In this document: one piece after another, positions 52,076-63,851 of the stretch
Layout of the letters: each line of letters begins with the position of its first letter
Numbering within the stretch: the stretch's first letter is position 1
Origin: Brienomyrus brachyistius
Lineage: Eukaryota > Chordata > Actinopteri > Osteoglossiformes > Mormyridae
NCBI RefSeq assembly: GCF_023856365.1
Contig: NC_064548.1
Coordinates: forward strand, 17,656,461 to 17,720,460
Length of the DNA: 64,000 nucleotides
Direction of reading: 5' to 3'
Notes under the pieces: generated by a model
Databases searched by the model: none
Seen by the model: only the letters and a program-made list of their open reading frames with translations
What the model was told of the DNA's origin: nothing
Position numbers and translations under genes: made by a program

Positions 52076-54167
52076 TTAAATTTAGAGTAAATTACAAAAT
52101 TATGACATGAAAAAAACGATCTAACAGTAAATACTAGAGAGGGTACCTCAGATGGACCTGGAACAGCATTATAAAGCTTCACTTAAAATGTGAATGTTTT
52201 CGCTGCAATGTCTGACCCCTGGATTTCTGACACACACCACTGGTCTCTGTTCAAAGGCTGTTTATGGACAGCTGAAGGCACAATGCGTAAGAGTTACATC
52301 TAGTCATAATCCAATAGTTTTCCCCTTGTCATTCAGGGAACGGTACTGATATGATACCAAGGGGCATATTCAGAATTGTTTTTCTAGCACGTCAAGCTGT
52401 CTGAAATGGAAAAGCTTTGTGGGTTTGAACAGAATGAAAATAAATGCAATGTTTTTCCATTATTTGGCAAGCAAAAAAGAATGTATATGTAAAATTTATA
52501 AATTGGGGATACAGCTGAAGTTTTCACCCAAAACAGAGTTTGTGTCTGATTTCAAGAAACATCATAATTCTGGCAGTTATGTGATTGTGCTTCTCACTTT
52601 TTACTGCACTGTCCGGTGAACGTTAACACTAGATTTCGCTTCTTGTAGTTCCATGAGCAGGATGAAGATGAGAATTTGTCCATATTGCTGACTCTGAAGG
52701 TTAAAGGGTTAAAACCTTCCAGTTGCTTGTCCTGGGCAGGGACACCGAGTGCCTGGAACCTACCTTCACAAGCACAGGGCAGTGGAACACCTGCATGAAA
52801 TGCAAGTCTATCTAAAGTCACACATAATCACGCACTATGGGCATTGCAGTGATGCTAATTCACCTAATTGTTTTCTGAGCACAGGAGGAAATCACTTTTT
52901 GCATCACGGGAAGGATGTGCAACCTCACACACAAAGGAGTGAGATTCAAACTCCTGTGGAAAGATAAAGGTATGGAACAGCACTGTGCCATTCACTGGGC
53001 ACACTGTGATCCACCGAGCCCAGTGAATGACATTTGTAATTATACCACCGGACAGCAATCATCTGTCCCAGAGACAGCCACAGAGCCACCCGCCATGAAT
53101 GCCAACAATACCGGGCTGGCAGGTACTACTCGCTGCAGAAATCAGGGCAGTCTGTCTGCCTCAGCACGGCTTAAAAATCCACATCATCTGTAGAGCCGAG
53201 GAAGTGCGCTGTGAGCCTCCCACTGGCATTTTCTCTTCCCTTGATAACAGACACCCAGGAGGATGTCCATCCTGAAGAGGCCGTCGCCTTCCAACTCTAA
53301 TGACCAGCAACAAAGGACCCATGACTGACCACTCAGGGGGAAAAAACACCCCCAGACTCGGCTGACTAAGAAACTTACATCTCTCTCAATCCACCAAGCC
53401 CAAAACCTCTCTGAGTCGACACCTCTTCCTATTAATGTCCTGCTTACTGCTAATAAGCGCCTCCATTCCTGCAGCACCTGTGCCTCCCCAGCTATAGCGA
53501 CTGCTACCCACTGAGCCAATATAGTAGATGAGATCATAGAACAGAAAATTTAACACCTATTCCACCTACTCATTACTTCTAAGACATTCATAACTGAAAC
53601 TGGACTCTGTTGCCTGTTCATCACAATACATTTTGTATAAGTCGCTATTTATATGCTGCAGTCTTTCGTTTATGTTCGGTTCCTGCTCAGTAATTCTGCA
53701 GCCACACTTTATGGCACATTTTCCCTCCATCTTCACCCTGTCACCCGTCTGCTCAGCACTTATCCGGCCCGCAGTCCTGCTTCTATGGAAACTAGTGCCT
53801 AATGTACAGCATTTTTGTGCCTCCTCTGAGTAACCAGAAGCATGTAAGAGCCTTTTGAGCAGCCATTCTAAGAGGACTTAAGCCTCCATTTAAATGAATA
53901 CATATTTACTGCCTGTTTAAGCTACTGTAGATAATATCAAATTTTATTACAGTAAAAATGCCATTTTCGGCACTAAATTAGATTATTAAGAAAATTATTA
54001 AGAAAATATCTTGGCTTAGAGCAAAATAATCAGTTCTTTAACTCAGCGATGTACTAAGTGATGTATCCTCGATACCTTTCCCAAAGCTTTTGATGCCCCA
54101 AGATATGTAGTAAGCCATGACAAAACCCAGCCTTACACCCACCCACACATTCCAAATTAAAAGAACC

Positions 54168-54303
54168 CATCCATCCATCCATCCATCCATCCATCCTTTT
54201 TCTGTACCCACTTGTCCTTTGTGGGGTTTCAGGGGTCCGAAGCCTATCCTGGAAACTCCAGGAAATAACTGAAGATGGGGTGCCACCTCATCACAGGACA
54301 CGG
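54168..54303 (-). mobile_element. SINE 3' fragment with (CCAT)n tail
   Basis: (CCAT)n is followed by a diverged CCACTTGTCCTTTGTGGGGT and CGAAGCCTATCCTGG, then GGGGTGCCACCTCATCACAG, the 3' half of the TGGA-tailed SINE family. Confidence 0.75.
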
Positions 54304-54968
54304 CTAGAGAGTTTGGGCCCTATGAATGTATATCATATTGGGCCCCCAAATCCAGAACACTCCCGTTATGTTTCAGATTTTTTAGGGCCCTTATCACTCA
54401 AGGTTCTAACTGGTTCTAACTTTCCAATGTCCTGGTTCTGGTTCTAAACTTTCCCCCCTATATGGCGCCCCTGTGATTCACATACACATTCACATCAATC
54501 GACAGTTTAGCAACTGAAATTCACCTCGGCAATTTAATACTTCTCTATCTGGCTTAACTATTCCTTAATAAAATCTGCAGCCATAAAGGGCTTCAAGCTT
54601 CTCTGCAGGATCTCCAAAGCCCAGCTCTGTAGTATCTACACTCCACCCATCTGTATTAGGGCGAACTTGCGGACGACTATGTTGCCTAGAATTAATCATT
54701 GTGCTCCTGTTACTGTCATACATATGAGGTGATTGAGGTATTGGTTGATTCTGATCATGTATGGACTGATCAAATATGTCGTCCCTGATGCACCTATAAT
54801 ATTATTGTATTAAGGGTAAAACTGCAATAGCTTGGTTTATTTCCTCTCTGATCACTTATATAACTTGTTTTTCCACAAATTACTGGTTTCAGAGTATCCT
54901 AATCCTCGTTCTGGGATCCTTACCCTATTGAAGGACGATTACCGTGTTTCCCCAGGTTTTGGAGGGAC

Positions 54969-55235
54969 TTGCTGAGGACAGGGAAAGGTGCTGCTCAATA
55001 TGTTTTGTACATGACTGATCAGACACCTGCCTTATCTTCATGGGGAGGGAAAACACTGCTCAAGGATACTTGTTTAATTATTTTGGGAACTGCACCTAGT
55101 CAGTCAGTGTATGTAGAACACTTACCCCCATCCTTAGGAGGAGGGAGATACATTGATACATCGATAAAACAACTTGTTTTATCACTTCCGATTGAAACTG
55201 CAGGCGGCATTACTCAGACAAAATTGAAAATTTGA
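54969..55235 (+). other. Unrecognised 88-codon open frame upstream of a TATA-like segment
   Basis: The frame encodes MLRTGKGAAQYVLYMTDQT... and is followed by a run of about 13 G (55249-55261) and AGTATAAAGGAAG (55312), a TATA-like sequence. The layout could be a retroelement remnant, but I recognise no domain. Chance is quite possible. Confidence 0.2.
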
Positions 55236-56149
55236 GAACGCATTGCCTGGGGGGGGGGGGGTGGTGAGCCTGGCCAGCTTGCCCCCTGCCCGCACGCAGC
55301 ACCCAAAATTAGTATAAAGGAAGGGGGAGATCTCAGTACTGACCGGAGCTCAACCGTGGGATAGAGCGCGCATCGCCCGGCACTTTCTCGGGACTCACGT
55401 GTTGGTTTCCTGCAAGGACTGAAAAGGGCTCCCCTGTCTAAGAGTGAAGGTGGGTGATGGTGGCACCTTTGCAGTGTGAATGTGTTGATTCAATCAATTA
55501 TCGCAATAACCATACTATCAATTTGCACTTTCTATGTATGCATGTTTCATTATTACTTTTTTATATATACACCTATAATCTTTTGTATTGGCAGTTTTAT
55601 TCTTCTTAATATATATATATATATTATTTTGCATTGCCTTTGATCCAATATTTTGGTTCTGATTTTAATGCAAGTAATAAATCGTTTTTAGAAGCAAACC
55701 TAAGTGTGCCTGTTTGTTCCTTCGAGATCCCTTTATCCCCCTCACATCATCTTAAAACAGCATCCTTCAGTCATAGGTCATCATCATTTAGTGATTATTG
55801 CAGTTCCCTCAACCCAACATACAATGAGTTCTTCAGCAATGATCATCACAAATCATAAACCCAAACCTAATATGAGATACAGGCATCCATTGTTAAAAGC
55901 TCAACTGCGTAATAAAAATCCTTGTTCCATGCAGCACGGGGTGCCAGGTAGGGCATGACATATATAGAGGTAAGGAGCATGCACTGATTACAGTGCAGTG
56001 CCACACCCACCACCTCAGGGATGAGAACCTGAGTGCAGGCATGCAGTGGGTGATACCTCAGCACCACACTAATTCAAATAGACAGGTGTGAGGTTTTTTT
56101 CCGGTGGCTGGAGTGCCAATCCTGCCATCAACCCCCAAGTTATTCCCTT

Positions 56150-56335
56150 TAAGTTGGAGGACCTCCCTATAGGGCTGGATGTAGATTAACACCATACCCA
56201 GAATCAAGCAATAGCAGGTTAAGGGCCTTGTTCAAGGGCCCAACGGAATAGAATCACTCTGGGCATTCATGGGATTTGAACAAGCAACCTTCCAGTTGCG
56301 GGTACAGATCCATAGCCTCAGAGCCACCACTCCAT
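56150..56335 (-). mobile_element. tRNA-derived SINE (second family), reverse orientation
   Basis: GGGATTTGAACAAGCAACCTTCC is the complement of a B-box segment (GGTTGCTTGTTCAAATCCC), and GTTAAGGGCCTTGTTCAAGG is typical of fish V-type or related SINEs. Confidence 0.65.
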
Positions 56336-57168
56336 TCATATGACATACACAGCAGTGGAAAAAAAAATAAGAAATCACAGTACAATTTTTTGTTTCACTC
56401 ATTTCTCAATTTATGTGTATGTGTCTGTGAATAATATATATTTTTCTGCAAACTGCAGCCTGGCTCTTCCCTGTTTCTTATTAATGAAGGGCTTCTTCCT
56501 TGCTTTATGGGACTTCAGTCCTGCTTCTAGGAGCCTGATATAAACTATCCAAGCAGTGCATCTCACACCTGCACTTAATGTTTCCTGTTCTGTTTGAAGG
56601 TCACTTGATGTCATTCTGCGATTCATGAGAGACTGTCGGATAAGTTAATGGCCATCTCTAGCATTAGAAAATTGCTTCCACCCTTTACCTGGCTGGTTTC
56701 TGGTCGTTCCCAGTGTCTCCTGCTTCACCTTGCTCATGTGTACGGCTGTCTTACAAATTTTGAACCTCAAAGCATCCTGCAGCTCAGCTTTGCCTTCTGC
56801 CAACAAAAACCACGATTAAACCATGATTTTAAAAATGCATATTTGTTTAAAAATATAGAGTAGCCTCTTAAATTTTTCCGCAGCTGTATATCACACATAC
56901 ACATTTGCAAATAGAATTTAATAGAATTCTTTGAGTTCGTTTTAAATTTGGAGTGGAGGGCTACAGCTTATATTTCGGGTGTGTAACATAGATTGAATAA
57001 ATAGGTTTATGTGCATGCAAATTTTAAATAAACTCCAAGCTGAAAGCGAGATAGGGTGCTATAATTAAATCCTCCGAGTTCGATAAATCTATTTTAATAG
57101 GTTTCATAGATAAATTTCATCGATAAATTCCTCAGCATAAACATTAGGCGTTTGTATGATGCAAAGGG

Positions 57169-57316
57169 TTAAAAAGTTGCCGGTGGGCGCATAATCTTCG
57201 GTCAACATGCAGAGTGCCGCGCTTCTCCTGCTCTTTTTGAGGCTGCGACCGGGACTGGCTGACCGTGACGCAGGAGCAGCGAGGTTTTCAAAGCCGCTCG
57301 AGTCTGCCAGCTCAGT
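57169..57316 (+). other. Candidate first exon with signal-peptide-like frame, upstream of grpr
   Basis: A TATA-like TTAAAAAG (57169) lies 38 bp before an ATG (57207-57209). The ATG opens 36 codons, MQSAALLLLFLRLRPGLA then DRDAGAARFSKPLE and onward, ending at AGT|GTAAGTG, a strong donor. It reads as an initiator Met, a short hydrophobic core and a possible Ala cleavage site. Splicing to the two AGs just before the grpr start meets a stop at once, so it is not an N-terminal extension of GRPR by those sites. It could be a 5' UTR exon of grpr with an upstream reading frame, the first exon of an unknown secreted protein, or chance. Confidence 0.3.
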
Positions 57317-57648
57317 GTAAGTGAACGGATCGAGAAGCTTCAGTCACTGTTCGTTCTCAAGAAAAATACACAGAGAATAAAAGAGCTGATATGTTGGACT
57401 GAAAATCCAAGAGAATTTATATTGACATTTCAGAAAACTGAATACAGCTGCGACGCTTACTGTGTAAGAAGCTATTGACCGAAAACAAATACAGAGCTCC
57501 AACTTTTAAAAATGACGCATTTTGGTTTGTTTTTTGTTGTTTGTTGTTAAAAAAATATTAAAATTATGTTTCGCAAACTGATGCATTTCTTATGACTTTG
57601 TGTAGATCATAACGAATTTTTAGCGCTATATAAAACAAAGTTTGGAAA

Positions 57649-58058
57649 ATGTCTTCAGATGAATCGTTTATTTTACGTCAAGAATTAACAAGCATGTTTT
57701 CCTCAAATACCTCCTTGGCAAACCGCACTCATCGGCTGTCCTTACATCCGATATGGTATCCTGGCATAATCATCGCCACGGTTTATGGGTTTATGATACT
57801 CGTCGGGGTCGTGGGAAACATCACCCTGATCAAGACGTTTTACGCCATGAAGTCGATGAGAAATGCCCCCAACCTCTTCATGTCCAGCCTGGCCCTGGGG
57901 GACCTGCTGCTTCTCCTCACCTGCGCTCCCGTCGATGCCAGCCGCTATCTGGCTGACGAGTGGCTTTTCGGCAGGGTGGGATGCAAACTCATACCCTTCA
58001 TCCAGCTTACCTCTGTCGGGGTCTCTGTTTTCACGCTGACCGTCCTTTCTGCAGATAG
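57649..58058 (+). CDS. grpr: grpr coding exon 1
   Basis: It runs from MSSDESFIL through TM1-TM3 to TVLSAD plus AG, with donor GTAAGC. The ATG is the first in frame; a stop lies upstream. TATATAAAA lies only 15 bp before the ATG, too close to be the promoter TATA box for this start. Confidence 0.93.
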
Positions 58059-60709
58059 GTAAGCACCTCGAAGTACTTTCACGATCTGTAGCCTAATGTA
58101 CAATTATCACGTTCTGCAGATTTTAGAAATTCGAGCACCTTTAATATTAAGAAATAATTTTATATTGTAATACATTTTAAATCACTTACGCTAGCAAAAA
58201 CAGGACAACTCATAATCTATAAAACGTATAGGCGCCTACAGCTATACCTTATGCCAGAGAAACAATGATCTTAGTTCGAAACCCTGTAAATAGTACAGTT
58301 TGATGATGGAGTGACCGATAAAAATCTTTCATTTTCATTATCATTTAAACAAAATGTCTCCGTAACTTCAATATAGGAAATGAAAATGTAATGCAGCGTA
58401 ATGACGTATGAGTCGATTTAATCCGTTGCCCCGATCAATTCTGCCAATATAGCTAAGATTCCAAAAACAAACAACCAAACAAATATTAATAAATGTATCA
58501 TAAATGTGTATAAATGTGTATCTTCAAACAGAGCTCACTCACTGGAGAAGATGCTGAGAACCTGTGCTTCCTGCATTATAATTTACGCTCTTTGTCCGTC
58601 ATTAATTGGATTGTAACGAAATGATCCTTTATTTACCATTTGCACAAGTATGAGTACAGGTACGCTGGCATGCTTCTCTTCCCTAACCCCCATGTTGCTC
58701 TATACGAAACACACAGACATACAGCATATTTAATATATTAAACCAAAGATTTGTTATTCACCGACTGAGTGTGAAAATATTGTTGTATGTCATATAAAAA
58801 ATGTTAAGATCGAAAGGCATTTTCATATGAATAAAGTTCATTTGTAAGGTATTAAGTAAAACAGACAATAAACTCATAGGAGAGTTCAGAATTGTAAGAT
58901 TCACGCTATTTACTTGATTTACGGTTATGTTACTCGTAACAGTGGCATGTTTTATTTTTTATGTTTTATACTGTTTTAAATCTGCGATGTTTTATGAGAA
59001 ATTGATGTGTCTTTTTAATTTTAGAAGAAAACGGGACCCAATATTATGAATTATAATTTATAGCCTTTTAAAATCAGTATCTGTTTCGGAGATATTTTAC
59101 AGGTCTGAAGAGAACACACATTCATTTTTATTCATCCTGTATATAAATACCCTGTTATCTTTGCAGTGAAGAATATTTAATAATTTTTTGTGCCATATTC
59201 TCTTAATCTTCATGCATTCTTTATATAATCATAATCACATTCATCATACCAAATGCATTAGCAATTCATATGCATTTCAGACAATAGCTGTTCTTGAGAA
59301 CAATGCTGCGTGATGTAATAAGCTGCATTCCGGAAAAGCGAACTCTATAATCATCACGTATGTGTGTTTGTGTGTGTGTGTGTGTGTGTGCATGTGTGTG
59401 AGCGGTCCCCATAAGGGATAAGTATACCCGACGTGTGTGCATGTGTGTGGGAGGGGGAATTTTCACTTGCCTTATAACTAACTTGTCAGTCACTGTTACC
59501 ATGCCACCAGTTCCATGTGTCTTATACATAGTTTTTCATTATCATGTATGAGATCATGCTAAGAGTTGAGATGCCAAAATCCGCAGGGTTAAAGACATAG
59601 TTGTAGCTGTAGTTCCCCGGAAATAACAATCTGACCATAATTAATAACCAGGGAGGTCCCATGTGACTTACTTGGTTTTTCTGTGACAGTGATGCTTTAG
59701 TCACTTGATTTTTCATGATCAGTAAAATGTAGGAAACTTCCTTATTAGCTAAACAAAGGCGACATATTTGCTCTGGAGACACAGCAGATGTTACAAGATT
59801 GATTGATATTATAACATTTCATTAGCTGAAACTGTCACTATGACAGTTGTGTTTGACTGGCTGTTCTTGCTCTCTGTCCCTCAGGTACAAGGCAATCGTC
59901 AGACCAATGACTGTACAACCCTCCAATGCTAAAGCGAAAATCTGCTTCATAGTGGCAATGATCTGGATATTTTCCATGGCCTTGGCCATCCCTGAAGCCA
60001 TCTTCTCTGACCTCCATACTTTCAACATCACCAGGACTAATGAGACATTTGTAACTTGCGCCCCCTATCCACACACAGGAGATCTGCACCCCAAGATCCA
60101 CTCTATGGCCTCTTTCCTCATTTTCTATGTCATACCCCTGCTCATTATTTCGATCTATTACTCTTTCATTGCCAGAAGCCTCTTCAGGAGCGCATCTAAC
60201 ATGCCAGGAGAAGGAAATGTGCCCGTGAGAAGACAGGTAGGTGCCACTTCATTGAGGTTGCAATCAACACAGTAGGCAGTTATATCTACATCTATACCAA
60301 CTTAGTGTTTCAACCAAAATTAAAACTAAATCGGGATTCAACTTTTTCTCTCTTTTCTCCTTTTTTCTCAAATCTGTGCTTTAAGGTGGAGACCAGAAAG
60401 AGGCTGGCGAAGACCGTTTTGGTGTTTGTGGGCCTGTTTGCGGTTTGCTGGCTTCCCAGTCATGCGTTGTACCTGTACCGCTCTTACCACTACAGCGAGG
60501 TGGACACATCTATGCTTCACTTCATCTCCAGTGTCAGCGCCCGCCTCTTGGCCTTTGCCAACTCCTGCGTCAACCCCTTTGCCCTCTACCTACTGAGCCA
60601 CAGCTTCCAGAAGCAATTCAACAAGCAGCTATGCTGCTGCTGCCCACTGGCCATTGGCCGTCCTGTGTCAGGGCAACCCCTTCCCCATGATTTTCATCAG
60701 GAGCACTAG
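57649..60709 (+). CDS. grpr: Gastrin-releasing peptide receptor (bombesin receptor 2), 3 exons
   Basis: 57649-58058, 59885-60236 and 60386-60709 join into 361 aa with GT-AG borders and the same two intron positions as mammalian bombesin receptors (inside the DRY Arg codon and before VETRKRLAK). It is a class A GPCR: seven membrane segments, ADRY at the end of TM3, CWLPSH in TM6, [10 protein letters not shown] in TM7 and a CCCC palmitoylation-type cluster. [22 protein letters not shown] and [16 protein letters not shown] favour GRPR over NMBR (from memory of the human proteins). N-glycosylation motifs NTS and NRT are present in the N-terminus. GRPR couples to Gq on binding GRP. The C-tail stops about 25 residues earlier than the human one and lacks most of its Ser/Thr-rich part. 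Confidence 0.94.
59359..59392 (+). repeat. GT microsatellite in grpr intron 1
   Basis: TGTGTGTTTGTGTGTGTG and onward, about 30 bp. Confidence 0.85.
59885..60236 (+). CDS. grpr: grpr coding exon 2
   Basis: The acceptor TCTGTCCCTCAG completes Arg of DRY, then [13 protein letters not shown]. The exon covers TM4, extracellular loop 2 ([20 protein letters not shown]) and TM5, and ends PVRRQ in phase 0 before GTAGGT. Confidence 0.95.
60386..60709 (+). CDS. grpr: grpr coding exon 3 (terminal)
   Basis: The acceptor CTGTGCTTTAAG precedes [19 protein letters not shown]. The exon covers TM6, TM7 and the tail, with TAG at 60707-60709. Confidence 0.94.
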   Translation: METRKRLAKTVLVFVGLFAVCWLPSHALYLYRSYHYSEVDTSMLHFISSVSARLLAFANSCVNPFALYLLSHSFQKQFNKQLCCCCPLAIGRPVSGQPLPHDFHQEH

Positions 60710-61379
60710 CCAATCGCGCGGCAAATTCGGCTTCATCTACAGTAACCAGCTGTGAAACGAAGCAGCGTGCTTTTGTCGCATAACTCTCTACCTTGTTTGA
60801 GAAGTGAATTCCTAGGAACTTGAATGAACTTAGACGCAGCGTGGGACTGCCGGGTGAAAATAGTTTGTTGGAGGGGATAACAGTTTGACACAAGAAGTAA
60901 AAAAAAAGTAACTGATGGTAAATGAATTAAATCAGTCTGAAACAGACAGATTTTGATTATCCCACACATTATTTCCTCAGTGTTGCTCACATCAAAATAA
61001 TACAGTTACTGTAAGAGTATTAGAGAAATTAGCCGATTAAGCCACACCCACAACTGACACGGGTGTATGATTAAGCACACAGCCAGCAGTTTTCTGTAAG
61101 AAATAGAATGGATTTTCATAGAGAGGATATTAATGAGTTTCAACTTGGCACCATTATTGGATGCCGTTTACCAAATTTCTGGCCTGCTAGAGCTGCCCTA
61201 GTCAAGTGATTTGACCGAACATCCTGATCACCGAACATCAATACTCTACCCAAATGACCTCAAATCGCACCAGCAATATTGCAAAATCTAATGAAGAGCT
61301 GTCCTTCATACAACATTACAAAATGGTGTCCATATAGTGTACTGTATATACTTTGCTTTTTTTTTTTTCAATGAGCCCC

Positions 61380-62700
61380 TGTAGGTCAGATCACCCAATC
61401 ACATGGCTTCTCCTACCACTACTACGCCGCTGACATCCAGATCTACTTGACATTCTACCTCGATCTCTGCATGCCTGGGTGACATGGCATCCTGGATGAG
61501 GGACCATCACCTCCAGCTTAACCTCTCCAAGACTGAGCTTGTTATCTTGCCTCCCAGCCCTATTATCCACCATGACATCACTTGGATCATCCAACCTGTC
61601 TTCATCAAGGTCTGCCAGGAACCTAGGAGTGATTATAGATGACCAGCTGTCCTTTGCTATGCACATAACAGCGCTTTGCCAATCTTGCAGATTTATTGTA
61701 TATAACATCAGGAAAACCAGGCCTTTTCTGTCTGTGTAGCTTCTAGTCCGGGGACTTGATACCTTACAATTAGACTATTGTAACTTTCTACTAGCAGGTC
61801 TACAAGCCCGTGCTGTCAGACCACTGCAGATGATTCACAACATGGCACTTGTTTGACATTCATTCAACCTAGACCAGGGATGTCAGACTGCAGTCCTGGG
61901 GGGCCGGAGTCCTGTGTAGCTTAGTTCTTTCCCTGTTCCACCACAAATGATTCAGCTCAAGAGCGACGTGGTGATTAGCACAAGGAGTTGAATCAGGTGT
62001 GTTAAATGAGGGGAAACCCGAAAATGTGCTGGGCTCTGGCCCCCCAGGACTGCAGTTTGACACCCGTGACCCAAACGATCTCATGTCACACCCCACTTTG
62101 TCTCTCTTCACTAGCTCCTGATTGACTCTCACCTCAAGTTCAGGTCTTTTGTGCTGGTTTACAGGTCCATCAATGATCAAGCACTCATCCCCATGAAAAG
62201 GCTTCACATGACCTGTGTTCCATCTTGCCCCCTTCATTCAGCAAACCAATTTGACTTGAAGATCCTTCCATCACACAAGAAGTTTCACTCCACAGTGTTC
62301 TCTTGTGTGGTTCCCCAGTGGTGGAATGAGCTGCTGAACCACATCCAGTCATCAGACTCCCTCTTCACCTTCAAGAAGAGCCTCAAGACCTAATTGTTCC
62401 ATGAATTCCTCTACTAGGCTGATGCCTCTGTATGTTCCCTGAATGTTCTTACAGTATGTTACACTTCTTGTCATTGAATAGATTTATTAGGCTCTTGCTT
62501 TGTTAGAAGTTGTCGTGCAGCTCTTGCTCCAATCCTGCTTACACTTGTACCTGGGAATTCACTGGAAGCTCAGTCTAGTCACACTAATGCTTAGTCGACT
62601 CCTTGACAGCATGTATGTTTGTAATGTTCTAATTGCCGCACTTGTACGTCACTTTGGACAAAAGTGTCTGCTAAATGTGTAAAATGTAACTTAATAGTAC
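61380..62700 (+). pseudogene. Decayed L2-clade LINE, 3' part of reverse-transcriptase ORF and 3' UTR
   Basis: Translated pieces match the C-terminal half of fish L2-like ORF2: HHLQLNLSKTEL, SARNLGVIIDDQLSFAMHIT, CRFIVYNIRKTRPFL, then VVPQWWNELLNHIQSSDSLF and FKKSLKT. The 3' end, CACTTTGGACAAAAGTGTCTGCTAAATG, is the common L2 tail (shown here as a short landmark). Many stops and frameshifts are present, and a foldback repeat (61874-62072) interrupts it. It is no longer able to move. Confidence 0.88.
61874..62072. repeat. Foldback repeat (F3) inserted in the L2 LINE
   Basis: ACTGCAGTCCTGGGGGGCC at the left and GGCCCCCCAGGACTGCAGT at the right are perfect inverted arms; the surrounding bases also pair in part. 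LINE-like sequence continues on both sides. Confidence 0.8.
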
Positions 62701-63851
62701 TTGGATAATACGTGTAGCTGAAAGTTGTATCTCAAGTGTAAGAAAAAGAGTATAAAAATAATTATAGATTTTGTACCCTCTCTGACTCAGAGTTTTGACT
62801 TCTTAAGAATGCAAGCAGTGATGCACAAAGGCTTCTGGGACAATTGCAATTGTCAAACAAGACATCTTCAGTAGTGTAGAACAATTGGGTGAATGTTCTT
62901 GAATCATCAGTTCGAGTTTTATTTGTTGTTAGCTGCTGCTAAAAAAAAAGTGGTCTGGGTTTTGACTGATAGTTCTGCTGAGGAGAAAACACACACCGCC
63001 TTTTCAGCATAACAGTGTGTTACCCTGCATTGGAATGAATACAATTCTCTGAAGAAAAGCTTGATATTTGTGTATGTTTTGTTTTGCAGTCAGTAAGTGT
63101 CGATAAAATTATTGTGTTTTAAGTGGGAATTTCTTTGAATCGTAATGAAACTCAGTACTGCTTTGCAATTTCTGAAAACCACATAGCCCGCAACTGCAAT
63201 AACGCAGAGTTAAGGTGCTCAGTGACCGGGTTGATTGCTGTATGACTGCATAGTACACCGTTGGAAAGAGCGACGAACCAGGCCATCCCAACCATACTGC
63301 CAGGTTTTCTGCCTAATGGTGCCTGAGTCTATCAAACATGGCACCACAGGAAATGAGGAGCTGTCTGTACTCGAAGCCTCTGATTGGATGGGAGGTTTCG
63401 GAAGTGTGCAAAAGTGGGGCTTAGGTATGGGTAGTCAATGAAGAGTAAGAGGGAACAATAACCATTACAAATTGAAACAAACAAACATGAAACAGATCAT
63501 GTCTTGTCCAGAGAGTTAATGCTTGATGCCCAGTCTGTACTGAGTAAACGTATTGTTCATTAATGACTTTCTACATTAAATACTTATTTCAGTGAACAAA
63601 ATTACCCCATTTGCTACGATGATTTGTTGAGTTTGATAAGTTCGTTTTGTTCGGTTTATTCAATGATCGGCTTATTGCGCAACTCATTCACAAACAAGAT
63701 CACGGAATTAAATCATGCCATTTAAGACCGATGATGTACAGAAACACACTGGGGTACAGACGTCTGAAAGTACCAGTATGGATAATATAATTTAATATTA
63801 AGCATGATATGTAATGCAAGATATAAAATAAATCTTTATTAAACATTAAAG

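Larger units (their letters stand above)
46950..57206. other. Interval between xk and grpr, no recognised gene
   Basis: The xk promoter should lie at its left edge, where 46990-47100 is CpG-rich. The rest contains an LTR-like element with a nested SINE (48050-49299), a GT microsatellite (50420), a Tc1 relic (51355-52075), SINE fragments (54168 and 56150) and unassigned sequence. Short open frames at 47641, 53184 and 54969 were not recognised as genes. Confidence 0.5.

Noticed and set aside
53184..53537. 117-codon minus-strand frame
   Set aside because: No recognisable domain, no splice context; Trp-rich composition suggests a chance frame.
57207..57649. N-terminal signal peptide for GRPR by splicing 57316 to the AG near 57610 or 57622
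   Set aside because: Both joins meet a stop (ATATAA or TCATAA) before the GRPR Met, so no fusion protein is made by these sites.
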